The translations under genes were made by a program, and so were the position numbers. Below, piece by piece: positions 17,488 to 24,822 of a DNA stretch of 64,000 bases; within the stretch, counting starts at the first letter, position 1; each line of letters opens with the position of its first letter. Below the pieces are notes generated by a model. That model did not search any database. It had not been told where the DNA came from and worked only from the letters and a program-made list of their open reading frames with translations. The stretch comes from JANMOK01 sp031415055 (GTDB lineage Bacteria > Pseudomonadota > Alphaproteobacteria > Rhodobacterales > Rhodobacteraceae): positions 124,001 through 188,000 of the forward strand of contig JANOQZ010000006.1 in assembly GCA_031415055.1 (NCBI GenBank). Direction: 5' to 3'.

Positions 17488-17850
17488 ATGCACATGCCTT
17501 ACCATTCGACCCCCCTCGACCTTGCCTTTTACGCTCTCAGCGACCCGACCCGCCGCGCGGTGGTGTCAAGACTGGCCGAGGGAGAGGCACCGGTCAGCGT
17601 TCTGGCCGAGGCATTCGACATGGCGCTGCCCTCCTTTGCCCAGCATCTAAAGGTGTTGGAAGACTGCAAGCTGATCACCAGCGAAAAGCGTGGGCGCAGC
17701 CGCTGGTGTCGACGGGTGGAAACGCGCTTTGAAGAGGCTGCAGACTGGATGGAAACAGAGCGTCGGCGCGGGGCAGAGCGGTTGGATCGACTGGAAGTCT
17801 ACTTGGACAGGGCGCAAGAGGAAGACGAAGAGTATGGCAAACCCGCTTGA
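17488..17850 (+). CDS. ArsR-family winged-helix regulator
   Basis: A 120-residue winged-helix repressor. FYALSDPTRRAVVSRLAEGE opens the fold and the recognition helix lies in SFAQHLKVLEDCKLI, followed by the wing (SEKRGRSRW). It lacks the CxC metal motif of arsenic sensors, so it belongs to the subgroup paired with SRPBCC proteins. It overlaps the SRPBCC gene at 17834 by 17 bp. It probably represses its own operon and perhaps the divergent reductase through the two sites at 17405-17452. Confidence 0.9.
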   Translation: MHMPYHSTPLDLAFYALSDPTRRAVVSRLAEGEAPVSVLAEAFDMALPSFAQHLKVLEDCKLITSEKRGRSRWCRRVETRFEEAADWMETERRRGAERLDRLEVYLDRAQEEDEEYGKPA

Positions 17851-18313
17851 AACCTGGTCGCTCGATCGAGAAATCGTGCTGGTCAAGCTGCTCAACCACC
17901 CCCGCGAAAAGGTCTTTGCCGCCTGGATAGACCCAAAGGCGCTTGCCGTATGGTACGGCCCGGTCGGCCTCAGCATCGAGACCCACAAGGCCGATATCCG
18001 GCAAGGCGGGGTCTGGCACTTCGACATGGTGGGCGTTTTTGAGGGCAAACAGCAGCGCTTCCCGAACCTCATGCGGTTCCTCGAGATCGTGCCGAACGAA
18101 CGGATCGTGATGGACTATGGCACGCCCGACCCCGACGACCCCGACCGTTTCCGCGTCACAGTGACGTTCGATGCTCAGGCCGACGGCAAGACAGTGCTGA
18201 CCATGCGCCAACTCCACCCCAGCCGCGAGCGGCGTCAGGTTGTCATCGGATTCGGCGCGGTGGGATATGGGTTGCAGACTCTAGACGGCCTCGCCGCTTG
18301 GCTGGACGGTTGA
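17834..18313 (+). CDS. SRPBCC (AHSA1-like) ligand-binding domain protein
   Basis: A 159-residue START/SRPBCC-fold protein. The N-terminal REIVLVKLLNHPREKVFAAW and following WYGP, together with the strand VWHFDMVG, are typical of the AHSA1 group, which forms a hydrophobic cavity. The gene overlaps the ArsR gene, a widespread two-gene arrangement in which the ligand is unknown. ATG 17834 is used because longer frames upstream only read the ArsR gene out of frame. Confidence 0.87.
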   Translation: MANPLETWSLDREIVLVKLLNHPREKVFAAWIDPKALAVWYGPVGLSIETHKADIRQGGVWHFDMVGVFEGKQQRFPNLMRFLEIVPNERIVMDYGTPDPDDPDRFRVTVTFDAQADGKTVLTMRQLHPSRERRQVVIGFGAVGYGLQTLDGLAAWLDG

Positions 18314-18357
18314 GGCCTTGGCCGTAAACGCTTCCTGCCCGCCAAATTCCTCGGCAG

Positions 18358-18765
18358 TCAGTCCGCAAACGGATTGAACACGTTCACCCCAAATGTCTCG
18401 AAATCCCGCACATTGCGGGTGACAACGGTCAAGTTGTGCACCAGCGCCGTCGCGGCAATCATCGCGTCTTCCGAAAGATTTACCGACTTTCGGTGCATCA
18501 GCTTTGCCCAAAGTCGCATAATCTGGGCGTCGATCGGCAAAACCATGAACGTCGCTATGACCTGCAAAAGCCAAGCTTCGATCTCATCCGCCTTTGCCTG
18601 ATCGTTCCGGCGCGTCAACTCAATTCCTTCCTGAATCTCACCGACGCTTACGACGCTCGCGTTCAAAGTTGAAATCTGGGCAGTTGCCAACCACTGCAAC
18701 ACCGCGCCATTCGGTTTTTTCCGGCGAAGTTCCGAAATCACATTGGTGTCTAACAGAAACATCAA
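18358..18765 (-). CDS. vapC: VapC/FitB-type PIN-domain toxin
   Basis: A 135-residue PIN-domain ribonuclease. MFLLDTNVISELRR holds the first catalytic Asp, VGEIQEGIE the Glu, SEDAMIAATAL the third acidic residue and TRNVRDFETFGV the last Asp. This is the full set for Mg-dependent RNA cleavage. Its ATG overlaps the antitoxin stop (ATGATG), so the two are translationally coupled. It forms a toxin-antitoxin module with 18762-19022. Confidence 0.93.
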   Translation of the reverse strand: MMFLLDTNVISELRRKKPNGAVLQWLATAQISTLNASVVSVGEIQEGIELTRRNDQAKADEIEAWLLQVIATFMVLPIDAQIMRLWAKLMHRKSVNLSEDAMIAATALVHNLTVVTRNVRDFETFGVNVFNPFAD

Positions 18766-19022
18766 TCAGCAAAATCAATGGGAGGACGATGTTTATGCCG
18801 CCCGCGCGGTGGAATCTCCATGTCAAACCGCCCCTCATCGGACAGCAGCAAGTCCTTCAACGTCGGGCGGGCATTATGGTTTAGCCTTTGCCATTCCCGC
18901 ATCGACACCAGCACTGCCGCATCCAATCCGCGTTTGGTCACTAGTTGCGGACCGTTCTTCATGCAGGTATCCAGCAATTCGCTGAACCGCGCTTTTGCAT
19001 CCTGAACTGGCCAAGGTTTCAC
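18762..19022 (-). CDS. vapB: Phd/YefM-type antitoxin partner of VapC
   Basis: An 86-residue antitoxin. The N-terminal WPVQDAKARFSELLDTCM is the Phd/YefM DNA-binding fold, followed by GPQLVTKRGLDAAVLVSMREW and a C-terminal toxin-binding tail. I chose GTG 19022 because GGGAGG lies 5-6 bp upstream; a longer GTG frame from 19049 would start inside the operator. It binds and neutralises VapC and should repress the operon through the palindrome at 19035-19064. Phd-type antitoxins are often called VapB when paired with VapC. Confidence 0.9.
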   Translation of the reverse strand: MKPWPVQDAKARFSELLDTCMKNGPQLVTKRGLDAAVLVSMREWQRLNHNARPTLKDLLLSDEGRFDMEIPPRGRHKHRPPIDFAD

Positions 19023-19034
19023 AGCGGCCTCCCT

Positions 19035-19079
19035 CAACTGACTAGTCACCTAACTAGTCAGTTGGCCGCAAAATGTCAA
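19035..19079 (-). promoter_or_regulatory. vapBC promoter with overlapping operator
   Basis: CAACTGACTAGT (19035-19046) and ACTAGTCAGTTG (19053-19064) form a perfect 12-bp inverted repeat with a 6-bp spacer. Reading on the minus strand, TTGACA (19079-19074) and TAGTTA (19056-19051) sit 17 bp apart, so the -10 lies within the palindrome. Repressor binding would block transcription. The transposon end at 19085 lies 5 bp beyond the -35. Confidence 0.75.
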
Positions 19080-19084
19080 TCCCA
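19077..19084 (+). repeat. 8-bp target site duplication, left
   Basis: CAATCCCA directly abuts the left inverted repeat and is repeated at 21161-21168 directly after the right one. An 8-bp duplication is within the range known for IS1-type elements. Confidence 0.88.
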
Positions 19085-19104
19085 GGTAGTGTCTCAGTTT
19101 GAAA
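19085..19104 (+). repeat. Left terminal inverted repeat of the transposon
   Basis: This is a perfect 20-bp inverted match to 21141-21160, starting with GG like many IS ends. Confidence 0.9.
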
Positions 19105-19291
19105 ATGGGCAGGATTGAAATGGGCTGGACAAACACCATCAAGGCTTCGTTAATCAATTCATGGCGTAGTCGCATGGCGGCTTTGCGCCGCACCGCCTTG
19201 ATTCAAACAAAATTCAGTTCCAAATCTAGTGGCAAGGGCGTAGGATTCGGGCAAGGCGCGGAAACTGTGCCAAAGACGGGAGTGTCGGAGG

Positions 19292-19516
19292 ATGCCAAAG
19301 GGACCACAGGGCCAAATGCGCCCAGCGGACGTTATAGGCAACGCCGTCCACATAGCGCGGATAGCGACGGGCGAAATCGAAGAGACAAGCTTGAAGCAAC
19401 CGGCGAAGCGCAAGAGCGGCTTGGCGGGGGCAAGGGCACGGCAGGAGGCAACCTCGCCGGAGCGACGGCATTTGATCGCAGCGCACGCCGCCAACGTGCG
19501 CTGGAAGGATGGGTGA
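19292..19516 (+). CDS. Small basic passenger protein (PKGP...RPADVIGNAV family)
   Basis: A 74-residue basic protein beginning MPKGPQGQMRPADVIGNAV, then ARIATGEIEE and a C-terminal SPERRHLIAAHAANVRW. I recognise this layout from small uncharacterised proteins widespread in alphaproteobacteria, whose C-terminal helix is rich in Lys, Arg and Ala and suggests nucleic-acid binding. GGGAG lies about 10 bp upstream. It ends 2 bp before the next start at 19519, so the three passenger genes form one unit. Function is unknown. Confidence 0.68.
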   Translation: MPKGPQGQMRPADVIGNAVHIARIATGEIEETSLKQPAKRKSGLAGARARQEATSPERRHLIAAHAANVRWKDG

Positions 19517-19518
19517 GT

Positions 19519-19779
19519 ATGTCTAAATTGGACCTTGAAATTTCGAAAAATTTCAAAGCTTTCCGTGCAATTGAGCCGACATTGTTGCCGTCGAATCGCG
19601 GTAAATATGCGTTGATTCGAAGTGAGAAAGTTGTTGGTTTGTACGACACAATTCGGGACGCCCAACTAACCGGCCACAATTTTTTTGAAGATGGTCTTTT
19701 TTCTGTTCAAAAAATTGGTGATGGTGCCAGAAATTTAGGATTCTTCTCGTATGCCTTGCGTGTGGCTTCAGCACAATAA
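19519..19779 (+). CDS. 86-residue passenger protein, partner of the retropepsin
   Basis: Starts MSKLDLEISKNFKAFRAIEP and continues LLPSNRGKYALIRSEKVVGLYDT. The strand pattern around KYALIRSEKVVGLYDTIRDA is like the short DUF5678-type fold, but the match is weak. It overlaps the aspartic-protease gene by 29 bp, implying coupled translation and a physical or functional link, for example as substrate or partner. An in-frame extension to 19099 exists but reads through the preceding gene in another frame, so I reject it. Confidence 0.65.
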   Translation: MSKLDLEISKNFKAFRAIEPTLLPSNRGKYALIRSEKVVGLYDTIRDAQLTGHNFFEDGLFSVQKIGDGARNLGFFSYALRVASAQ

Positions 19780-20212
19780 ATCGCAACTCTTCATCAATGT
19801 AGCAATTATTGATGCGAACAAGATCGCCGATCTTGTTGGCGGTGTGCTTGAAGAGCAAGTTCAGCCGCCAACCATGTTCAAAGCTCTTGTAGATACCGGC
19901 GCACAGGGAACAATGATTTCCGCCAATGTTGCCAAAACTTTGTCTTTGCGGCCGATTGGCAAGGCACAGGTAATGGGTGTAGGGGGAATGTCGGAGCATA
20001 ATAATTACCTATTCAATGTTGGGTTTACCATGTCGGAACCCGAAATCGAGCCTGGTGTTGCGCGCATTACGCTTCACCTAATCCAAACCCCAATTCAGGG
20101 CGGTGAACTTAACCTTGAGGGCGCTGGGTTTGACGTCCTGCTTGGCATGGATGTGCTCAGCACGGGCTCACTCGCGATTGAAGGAATCGGAACCTACAGC
20201 TTCTCATTCTAG
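19751..20212 (+). CDS. Retropepsin-like aspartic protease (transposon passenger)
   Basis: A 153-residue single-lobe aspartic protease. ALVDTGAQGTMIS (Asp48) is the DTGA active-site motif, AQVMGVGGMSE the flap region, and FDVLLGMDVLSTG the conserved hydrophobic-Gly end motif of retropepsins. Such single lobes act as homodimers. No signal peptide is seen, so it should be cytoplasmic. It is the last passenger gene before the transposase promoter. Its substrate is unknown; the overlapping upstream protein is a candidate. Confidence 0.85.
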   Translation: MPCVWLQHNKSQLFINVAIIDANKIADLVGGVLEEQVQPPTMFKALVDTGAQGTMISANVAKTLSLRPIGKAQVMGVGGMSEHNNYLFNVGFTMSEPEIEPGVARITLHLIQTPIQGGELNLEGAGFDVLLGMDVLSTGSLAIEGIGTYSFSF

Positions 20213-20226
20213 AATGAACTTAATGC

Positions 20227-20254
20227 TTGATAAATGAAATAACCATGCTATATT
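20227..20254 (+). promoter_or_regulatory. Candidate transposase promoter
   Basis: TTGATA (20227-20232) and TATATT (20249-20254) are 16 bp apart in an A/T-rich gap after the retropepsin gene. Transcription would start at about 20261, the transposase ATG, predicting a leaderless message. Confidence 0.6.
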
Positions 20255-20260
20255 AAGGGC

Positions 20261-21151
20261 ATGAACAAGTTGCCCTTACAGAAACGCGTTTTAATCCTGA
20301 CCATGCTGGTTGAGGGCATGTCGATGCGGGCGGTTTCCCGAACCGCTGAAGTTTCGATCAACACCGTCACAAAATTGATGATTGAAGCGGGTGCGGCTTG
20401 CGCCGCGTATCACGATGATACGGTTCGCAATGTCAAAGCCGCTCAAGTTCAATGCGATGAAATCTGGTCGTTCTGCTACGCCAAAGAAGCCAATGTCGCG
20501 CAAGCCAAATCAGCCCCAGAAGGCGCTGGCGACGTGTGGACTTGGACAGCAATCGACCGTGACAGCAAAATGATCCTATCCTACGAAGTTGGTGACCGCT
20601 CTGCCATGACAGCGATTGAGTTCATGGACGATCTTCGTTCACGGCTTGCAACCCGCGTCCAACTGACAACAGACGGGCATCGCGCCTATCTGGAAGCCGT
20701 TGAAGGCGCTTTTGGTGGCGATGTGGATTATGCGATGTTGATCAAGCTGTATGGCGAACCCACGGGCCAGAAAGGCCATGAACGCAAATACTCACCCGCC
20801 GAATGCACTGGTGCCCGCAAGGAATTGATCTCTGGTAATCCAGTCAAGGAAATGGTCAGCACGTCGCATGTTGAGCGTCAAAACCTGACAATGCGCATGG
20901 GAATGCGTCGCTTCACGCGCCTGACCAATGGTTTCAGCAAGAAACTGGAAAATCACCTGCACATGCTAAGTTTGTATTTCGTGCACTACAATTTCGTGCG
21001 GCTTCACAAGTCGCTGCGAACAACTCCTGCAATGGCCGCTGGCATCACCCAAACCCTGCACGATATGGAATGGTTAGCGGGCCTTGTTGAAGCCAATCAA
21101 CCCCTGCCAAAACTGCGCGGCCCGTATCAAAAGAAAGTTATTTCAAACTGA
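20261..21151 (+). CDS. IS1-family transposase, single reading frame
   Basis: A 296-residue DDE transposase. An N-terminal helix-turn-helix (SMRAVSRTAEVSINTVTKLM, residues 21-40) binds the ends. The catalytic residues are seen as Asp66 in QCDEIWSF, Asp138 in LTTDGHRAYL and Glu205 in SHVERQNLTM. The C-terminus has YFVHYNFVRLHKSLRTTPA, common to DDE enzymes. It is one open frame, unlike classical IS1 InsA/InsB, which needs a -1 frameshift. The frame is intact and the stop lies in the right inverted repeat. Confidence 0.92.
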   Translation: MNKLPLQKRVLILTMLVEGMSMRAVSRTAEVSINTVTKLMIEAGAACAAYHDDTVRNVKAAQVQCDEIWSFCYAKEANVAQAKSAPEGAGDVWTWTAIDRDSKMILSYEVGDRSAMTAIEFMDDLRSRLATRVQLTTDGHRAYLEAVEGAFGGDVDYAMLIKLYGEPTGQKGHERKYSPAECTGARKELISGNPVKEMVSTSHVERQNLTMRMGMRRFTRLTNGFSKKLENHLHMLSLYFVHYNFVRLHKSLRTTPAMAAGITQTLHDMEWLAGLVEANQPLPKLRGPYQKKVISN

Positions 21152-21160
21152 GACACTACC
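21141..21160 (-). repeat. Right terminal inverted repeat of the transposon
   Basis: This is a perfect 20-bp inverted match to 19085-19104, overlapping the last codons and stop of the transposase. Confidence 0.9.
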
Positions 21161-21168
21161 CAATCCCA
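21161..21168 (+). repeat. 8-bp target site duplication, right
   Basis: CAATCCCA is identical to 19077-19084 and directly abuts the right inverted repeat. Confidence 0.88.
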
Positions 21169-21226
21169 AAACCCCGTTCCCAATCCCGCGCTATCCTGTA
21201 AACTCGACCCAAAACTGGGAACCAAA

Positions 21227-22225
21227 ATGCAATCCGTCCGCCTCCGCGCCACCAACAAAATCGCACTCTGCGACATACCCAAACCCACCCCCGGCCCCGA
21301 TGACCTACTCATCAGGGTCGAGGCTTGCGGCATCTGTGGCACCGACCGCCACCTGTTCAAAGGCGAGTTTCCCTGCACCCCACCCGTCACCCTTGGCCAC
21401 GAATATTCCGGCATCATCGAGGCCACAGGTGCAAACGTCACTGGCTTCGCCATTGGCGAGCGCATCACCGCTGACCCCAACATTTCCTGCGGCACCTGTC
21501 CGCAGTGCCGCCTTGGCCGCGTCAATCTGTGTCAAAACCTTGTCGCCCTTGGCATCCACCGCGACGGCGGTTTCGCCGAATACGCTTTGGTCCCGCAAAA
21601 ACAGGCTTTCCTGCTACCCACAACCCTGCACCCCCATCACGGCGCGTTCACCGAACCGCTGGCTTGCTGCATCCACGCGCTCGACATCGCCGCCATCAAA
21701 CCTGGCCAATCGGTCATCGTGCTGGGTGGCGGCGTCATCGGCCTGCTCTGCGTCCAACTTGCCCGCCTCGCCGGTGCCGCCCAAATCATCCTCGTCACCC
21801 GCCAAGCCTCGCGCCGCGCCCTCGCAGAAACCATCGGGGCAACCGCCAGCTGCGACCCAAACGCAACCGACCCACTCACCCTCATCCCCAATGGTGCCGA
21901 CGTCATCTTTGAGTGCGCGGGCGTCGCCGAAACTGTGGCGCAAGCCCCTAAACTCGCTAAATCCGGCGGCACCGTGGTGATTGTCGGCGTCATGCCAAAA
22001 GGCGAAAAAGTCGAAATCGAACCCCTCGACCTTCTGTTCCGCGAACTGAAAATCCTCGGTTCCTTTGTCAACCCCTTCACCCATCGCCGCGCCGCCGATC
22101 TGATTGCCAGTGGCACCATCAAAGTCGAACCGCTGATCTCGCGCCGCATCACCCTCGCCGAAGCCCCCGATGCCGTCGCCAGTCCGCCGCGCCCCGGCGA
22201 GGTCAAAGTCTTGATCGTGCCTTAG
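21227..22225 (+). CDS. Zinc-dependent medium-chain alcohol/polyol dehydrogenase
   Basis: A 332-residue MDR dehydrogenase. CGICGTDRHL and GHEYSG supply the catalytic Zn ligands, CGTCPQCRLGRVNLC the structural Zn, and VLGGGVIGLLCVQLA the NAD(P) Rossmann glycine motif. The pattern is closest to the sorbitol/threonine dehydrogenase subgroup. It is the first host-like gene after the transposon, and its codons are again strongly C-ending. The alcohol substrate cannot be told from sequence. Confidence 0.93.
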   Translation: MQSVRLRATNKIALCDIPKPTPGPDDLLIRVEACGICGTDRHLFKGEFPCTPPVTLGHEYSGIIEATGANVTGFAIGERITADPNISCGTCPQCRLGRVNLCQNLVALGIHRDGGFAEYALVPQKQAFLLPTTLHPHHGAFTEPLACCIHALDIAAIKPGQSVIVLGGGVIGLLCVQLARLAGAAQIILVTRQASRRALAETIGATASCDPNATDPLTLIPNGADVIFECAGVAETVAQAPKLAKSGGTVVIVGVMPKGEKVEIEPLDLLFRELKILGSFVNPFTHRRAADLIASGTIKVEPLISRRITLAEAPDAVASPPRPGEVKVLIVP

Positions 22226-22302
22226 CCATTCGTGCGCAAACCAAACCCTCTCAGGGTTCTCCAAATACTCAAATCCCGCATCTGCCAACTCCGGAAACAC
22301 CA

Positions 22303-22587
22303 ATGACCAAAGGCAACATCGTCCTCACCGGCCAACTCCACATCCCGCTCGCCGAACAAACCCGCCTGCAGCCGTTGCTTGATGCCCATATCGCGGCCAC
22401 CAAGGCCGAACCCGGCTGCCTGTTCTTCGAAGTCACCCAAGATGCGAAGGACCCAACGCTGTTTCGGGTCTCGGAACGATTTATCGAACAGGCCGCCTAC
22501 GATTTCCACCAACAACGCGGCGCGAACTCGCCTTGGGGCAAATCCTCACGCCATTTGCAGCGAAAATTCAACAAACTTACTGAATGA
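22303..22587 (+). CDS. Antibiotic-biosynthesis-monooxygenase (ABM) domain protein
   Basis: A 94-residue dimeric alpha-beta barrel protein. CLFFEVTQDAKDPTLFRVSERF and the following DFHQQRGA match the ABM/quinol monooxygenase family (YgiN, LsrG). These small enzymes oxidise quinols or other aromatic compounds without cofactor, or simply bind them. It follows the dehydrogenase by 77 bp and may share its transcript. Confidence 0.88.
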   Translation: MTKGNIVLTGQLHIPLAEQTRLQPLLDAHIAATKAEPGCLFFEVTQDAKDPTLFRVSERFIEQAAYDFHQQRGANSPWGKSSRHLQRKFNKLTE

Positions 22588-22752
22588 CCATTCAGCGCCT
22601 GCCGCAAAAATGTGTTACTTTCAGGCAATAGCCAAAATCCGTCCATCGCTGACCCAGCAGAAATTCTTGCCCGAATCCCGGTGCCGAAATATGCTTTTTT
22701 TGCAAATTGGGAAAATGGGTGCTTGGTCAACACGCACCACTTGGGGCACAAA

Positions 22753-23850
22753 ATGAAAAAAATACTTCTCGCAGGCACTGCGCTACTTTCCACCACCACC
22801 GCCCACGCTGGGGGTCTGGATCGCTCGGGCCAATCCATTGCCCTGCTTTTCGAAACTGGTGGCTATGTTGAAACATCGATTGCGCTGGTCATGCCAAATA
22901 TCGGCAGTACGTCCGTCGTCTTTGGCAGCAACACCGGCAATGTGACGCAGAACTATATCACGCTTGGCGGCGGCTTCAAAAACGACATCAACGCCAAAAT
23001 GTCCTACGCCGTCATATTTGACCAACCCTACGGTGCCGATGTGCTGTATCCAACGACCGGTTCATTCCTTGTCGGCGGCACTTCTGCTGTCGCAAATAGT
23101 TTTGCCGTGACCGGCTTGCTTCGCTATAAAATGAGCGACCGCTTTAGTCTGCACGGCGGGGTGCGTGCTCAATCCATTTCTGCGGATGTCACGCTGAGCG
23201 GTGCCGCGTACGGAATCCTTTCGGGTTACACGGCGGCATTCAGCAATAGCACCGCGTTTGGCTATGTCGCGGGCGGAGCCTATGAAATCCCCGACATCGC
23301 CCTGCGTGTAGCCCTGACCTACAATTCCGAAATCAGCCATGACGTCGACACCACGGAAACTGGCTTTTTCGGAAGTGTCGCGAGCTCAACAAACATTGTC
23401 ACACCGCAATCGGTCAACCTCGATTTCCAGACCGGCATCATGGCCGACACTCTGCTGTTTGGCACGGTTCGTTGGGTCAACTGGAATGGATTTGATGTGA
23501 CGCCAGCCACCTTGCTCGCGATCAGCGGCGGTTCGCTCGTCGAATACACCAGCGACTATCTCACCACCAATATCGGCATCGGTCGCCGTTTCAGCGACAC
23601 TTGGTCGGGTGCTATCCAAATTGGCTATGAAGGTGCTGCTGGCGGCCTATCGTCCCCGCTCAGCCCCAGCGACGGCTTCTGGTCACTTGGCGTCGGTGGT
23701 TCCTATACCAAAGACGCGATGAAAATCTCCGCGGGTATCCGCGCCGTTGCGCCGGGCAGCACGGTAATTGGCATTGGCGGCAGTCCTTTGGCGCAGATGG
23801 ACGATGGAACTGTCTATGGTCTGGGCGTCAAAGTCGGCTATTCATTCTAA
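22753..23850 (+). CDS. FadL-like outer-membrane transport protein
   Basis: A 365-residue protein with a signal peptide (MKKILLAGTALLSTTTAHA) and a chain of alternating beta-strands ending in GVKVGYSF, whose final Phe fits outer-membrane insertion. GGLDRSGQSIALLFE just after cleavage matches the plug start of OMPP1/FadL proteins, which bring in fatty acids or aromatics. The ATG at 22753 was chosen over longer frames because it begins the signal peptide. A strong terminator follows. Confidence 0.87.
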   Translation: MKKILLAGTALLSTTTAHAGGLDRSGQSIALLFETGGYVETSIALVMPNIGSTSVVFGSNTGNVTQNYITLGGGFKNDINAKMSYAVIFDQPYGADVLYPTTGSFLVGGTSAVANSFAVTGLLRYKMSDRFSLHGGVRAQSISADVTLSGAAYGILSGYTAAFSNSTAFGYVAGGAYEIPDIALRVALTYNSEISHDVDTTETGFFGSVASSTNIVTPQSVNLDFQTGIMADTLLFGTVRWVNWNGFDVTPATLLAISGGSLVEYTSDYLTTNIGIGRRFSDTWSGAIQIGYEGAAGGLSSPLSPSDGFWSLGVGGSYTKDAMKISAGIRAVAPGSTVIGIGGSPLAQMDDGTVYGLGVKVGYSF

Positions 23851-23874
23851 CAATACCACACCGGAACAAACTTT

Positions 23875-23905
23875 GCGGGCGGGATCATCCCCGCCCGCTT
23901 GTTTT
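23875..23905 (+). terminator. Rho-independent terminator after the FadL-like gene
   Basis: GCGGGCGGG (23875-23883) pairs with CCCGCCCGC (23890-23898) around a 6-nt loop and is followed by TTGTTTT. Confidence 0.85.
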
Positions 23906-23958
23906 CGTTGAACCTTTGCCGCATTCCCGCTAGGCAGCCCTGACGCACGGGGAACACC

Positions 23959-24822
23959 ATGATCTATGCCAACGCCCAAGACTGGCTGAACGCCCCGCAC
24001 AAACGTGTGGCGCTGTTTGGCATGTCGGGCCTTGGTAAAACCCATGTCTCCAACCTGCTACGTGACGGCGGCTCGTGGTTTCACTACTCTGTCGATTACC
24101 GCATCGGCACCCGCTACATGGGCGAACATATCGTCGATAATTTCAAGCGCGAGGCGATGCGCAACCCGTTCCTGCGCGACCTGCTGCTGCAGGATTCGAT
24201 CTACATCGCCTCCAACATCAGCTTCCAAAACCTCGCGCCGCTCTCGACCTATCTCGGCAAACCCGGCGACCCCGCCAAGGGCGGCATTCCGTTTGAGGAC
24301 TATATCCAGCGCCAACGCCAACACGCCGAAGCCGAAAGAAACGCCACACTCGATGCCCTGCGCTTCATCGACAAGGCGCAAGCGATCTACGGCTACGACC
24401 ACTTCGTCGCCGATACCAGCGGTTCGCTGTGCGAGATTGTTGACCCCGCCGATCCCGCCGATCCGATCCTGTCGCAAGTCGCGTCACACCTGTTGCCCAT
24501 CTGGATTCGCGGCACCGAGGCGCATGTCGAAAAACTGCTCACCCGCTTCGACAAGAACCCTAAACCAATGTATTACAACGAGGCATTCCTGCGCGAAAAA
24601 TGGGCCGAATACGGCAAATCCAAACGCATCGCCGAAAGCAAAATCGACCCCGATGACTTCATCCGCTGGGGCTTCCGCGAACTCATCGCCCACCGTTTGC
24701 CGATATATCAGGCGATGGCCGAAAAATGGGGCGTGACCGTCGAAGCTGAAGACATCGCCGCAATTTCCAACCAAGCCGATTTCATAAATTTGGTCGCCGA
24801 TAGGCTCAACAAGATCACTTAA
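23959..24822 (+). CDS. P-loop ATPase of unknown role
   Basis: A 287-residue protein with Walker A GMSGLGKTHVSNLL at about residue 21. A second acidic stretch, FVADTSGSLCEI near 155, resembles a Walker B region. It has no membrane segment or signal. It looks like a conserved Rhodobacterales ATPase/kinase-like family whose function I cannot name. Its end overlaps the convergent 24815 gene by 8 bp. Confidence 0.75.
   Translation: MIYANAQDWLNAPHKRVALFGMSGLGKTHVSNLLRDGGSWFHYSVDYRIGTRYMGEHIVDNFKREAMRNPFLRDLLLQDSIYIASNISFQNLAPLSTYLGKPGDPAKGGIPFEDYIQRQRQHAEAERNATLDALRFIDKAQAIYGYDHFVADTSGSLCEIVDPADPADPILSQVASHLLPIWIRGTEAHVEKLLTRFDKNPKPMYYNEAFLREKWAEYGKSKRIAESKIDPDDFIRWGFRELIAHRLPIYQAMAEKWGVTVEAEDIAAISNQADFINLVADRLNKIT

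Larger units (their letters stand above)
19085..21160 (+). mobile_element. IS1-like transposon with passenger operon (2076 bp)
   Basis: Terminal inverted repeats GGTAGTGTCTCAGTTTGAAA are perfect over 20 bp (19085-19104 and 21141-21160) and flanked by the 8-bp duplication CAATCCCA. Inside, on the plus strand, are three small genes (19292-20212) and then a single-frame IS1-type transposase (20261-21151) whose stop codon lies in the right repeat. Intact ends, duplication and DDE residues suggest recent, possibly active insertion. Typical IS1 elements are about 0.7-0.8 kb with no cargo and use a frameshift; this one differs on both points. Confidence 0.9.

Noticed and set aside
19099..19518. N-terminal extension of the 86-residue passenger protein
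   Set aside because: The extension reads through the better-supported 19292 gene in another frame and is low-complexity; ATG 19519 is 2 bp after that gene's stop.
20261..21151. Programmed frameshift in the IS1-type transposase
   Set aside because: The catalytic and helix-turn-helix parts are in one open frame, so no shift is needed.
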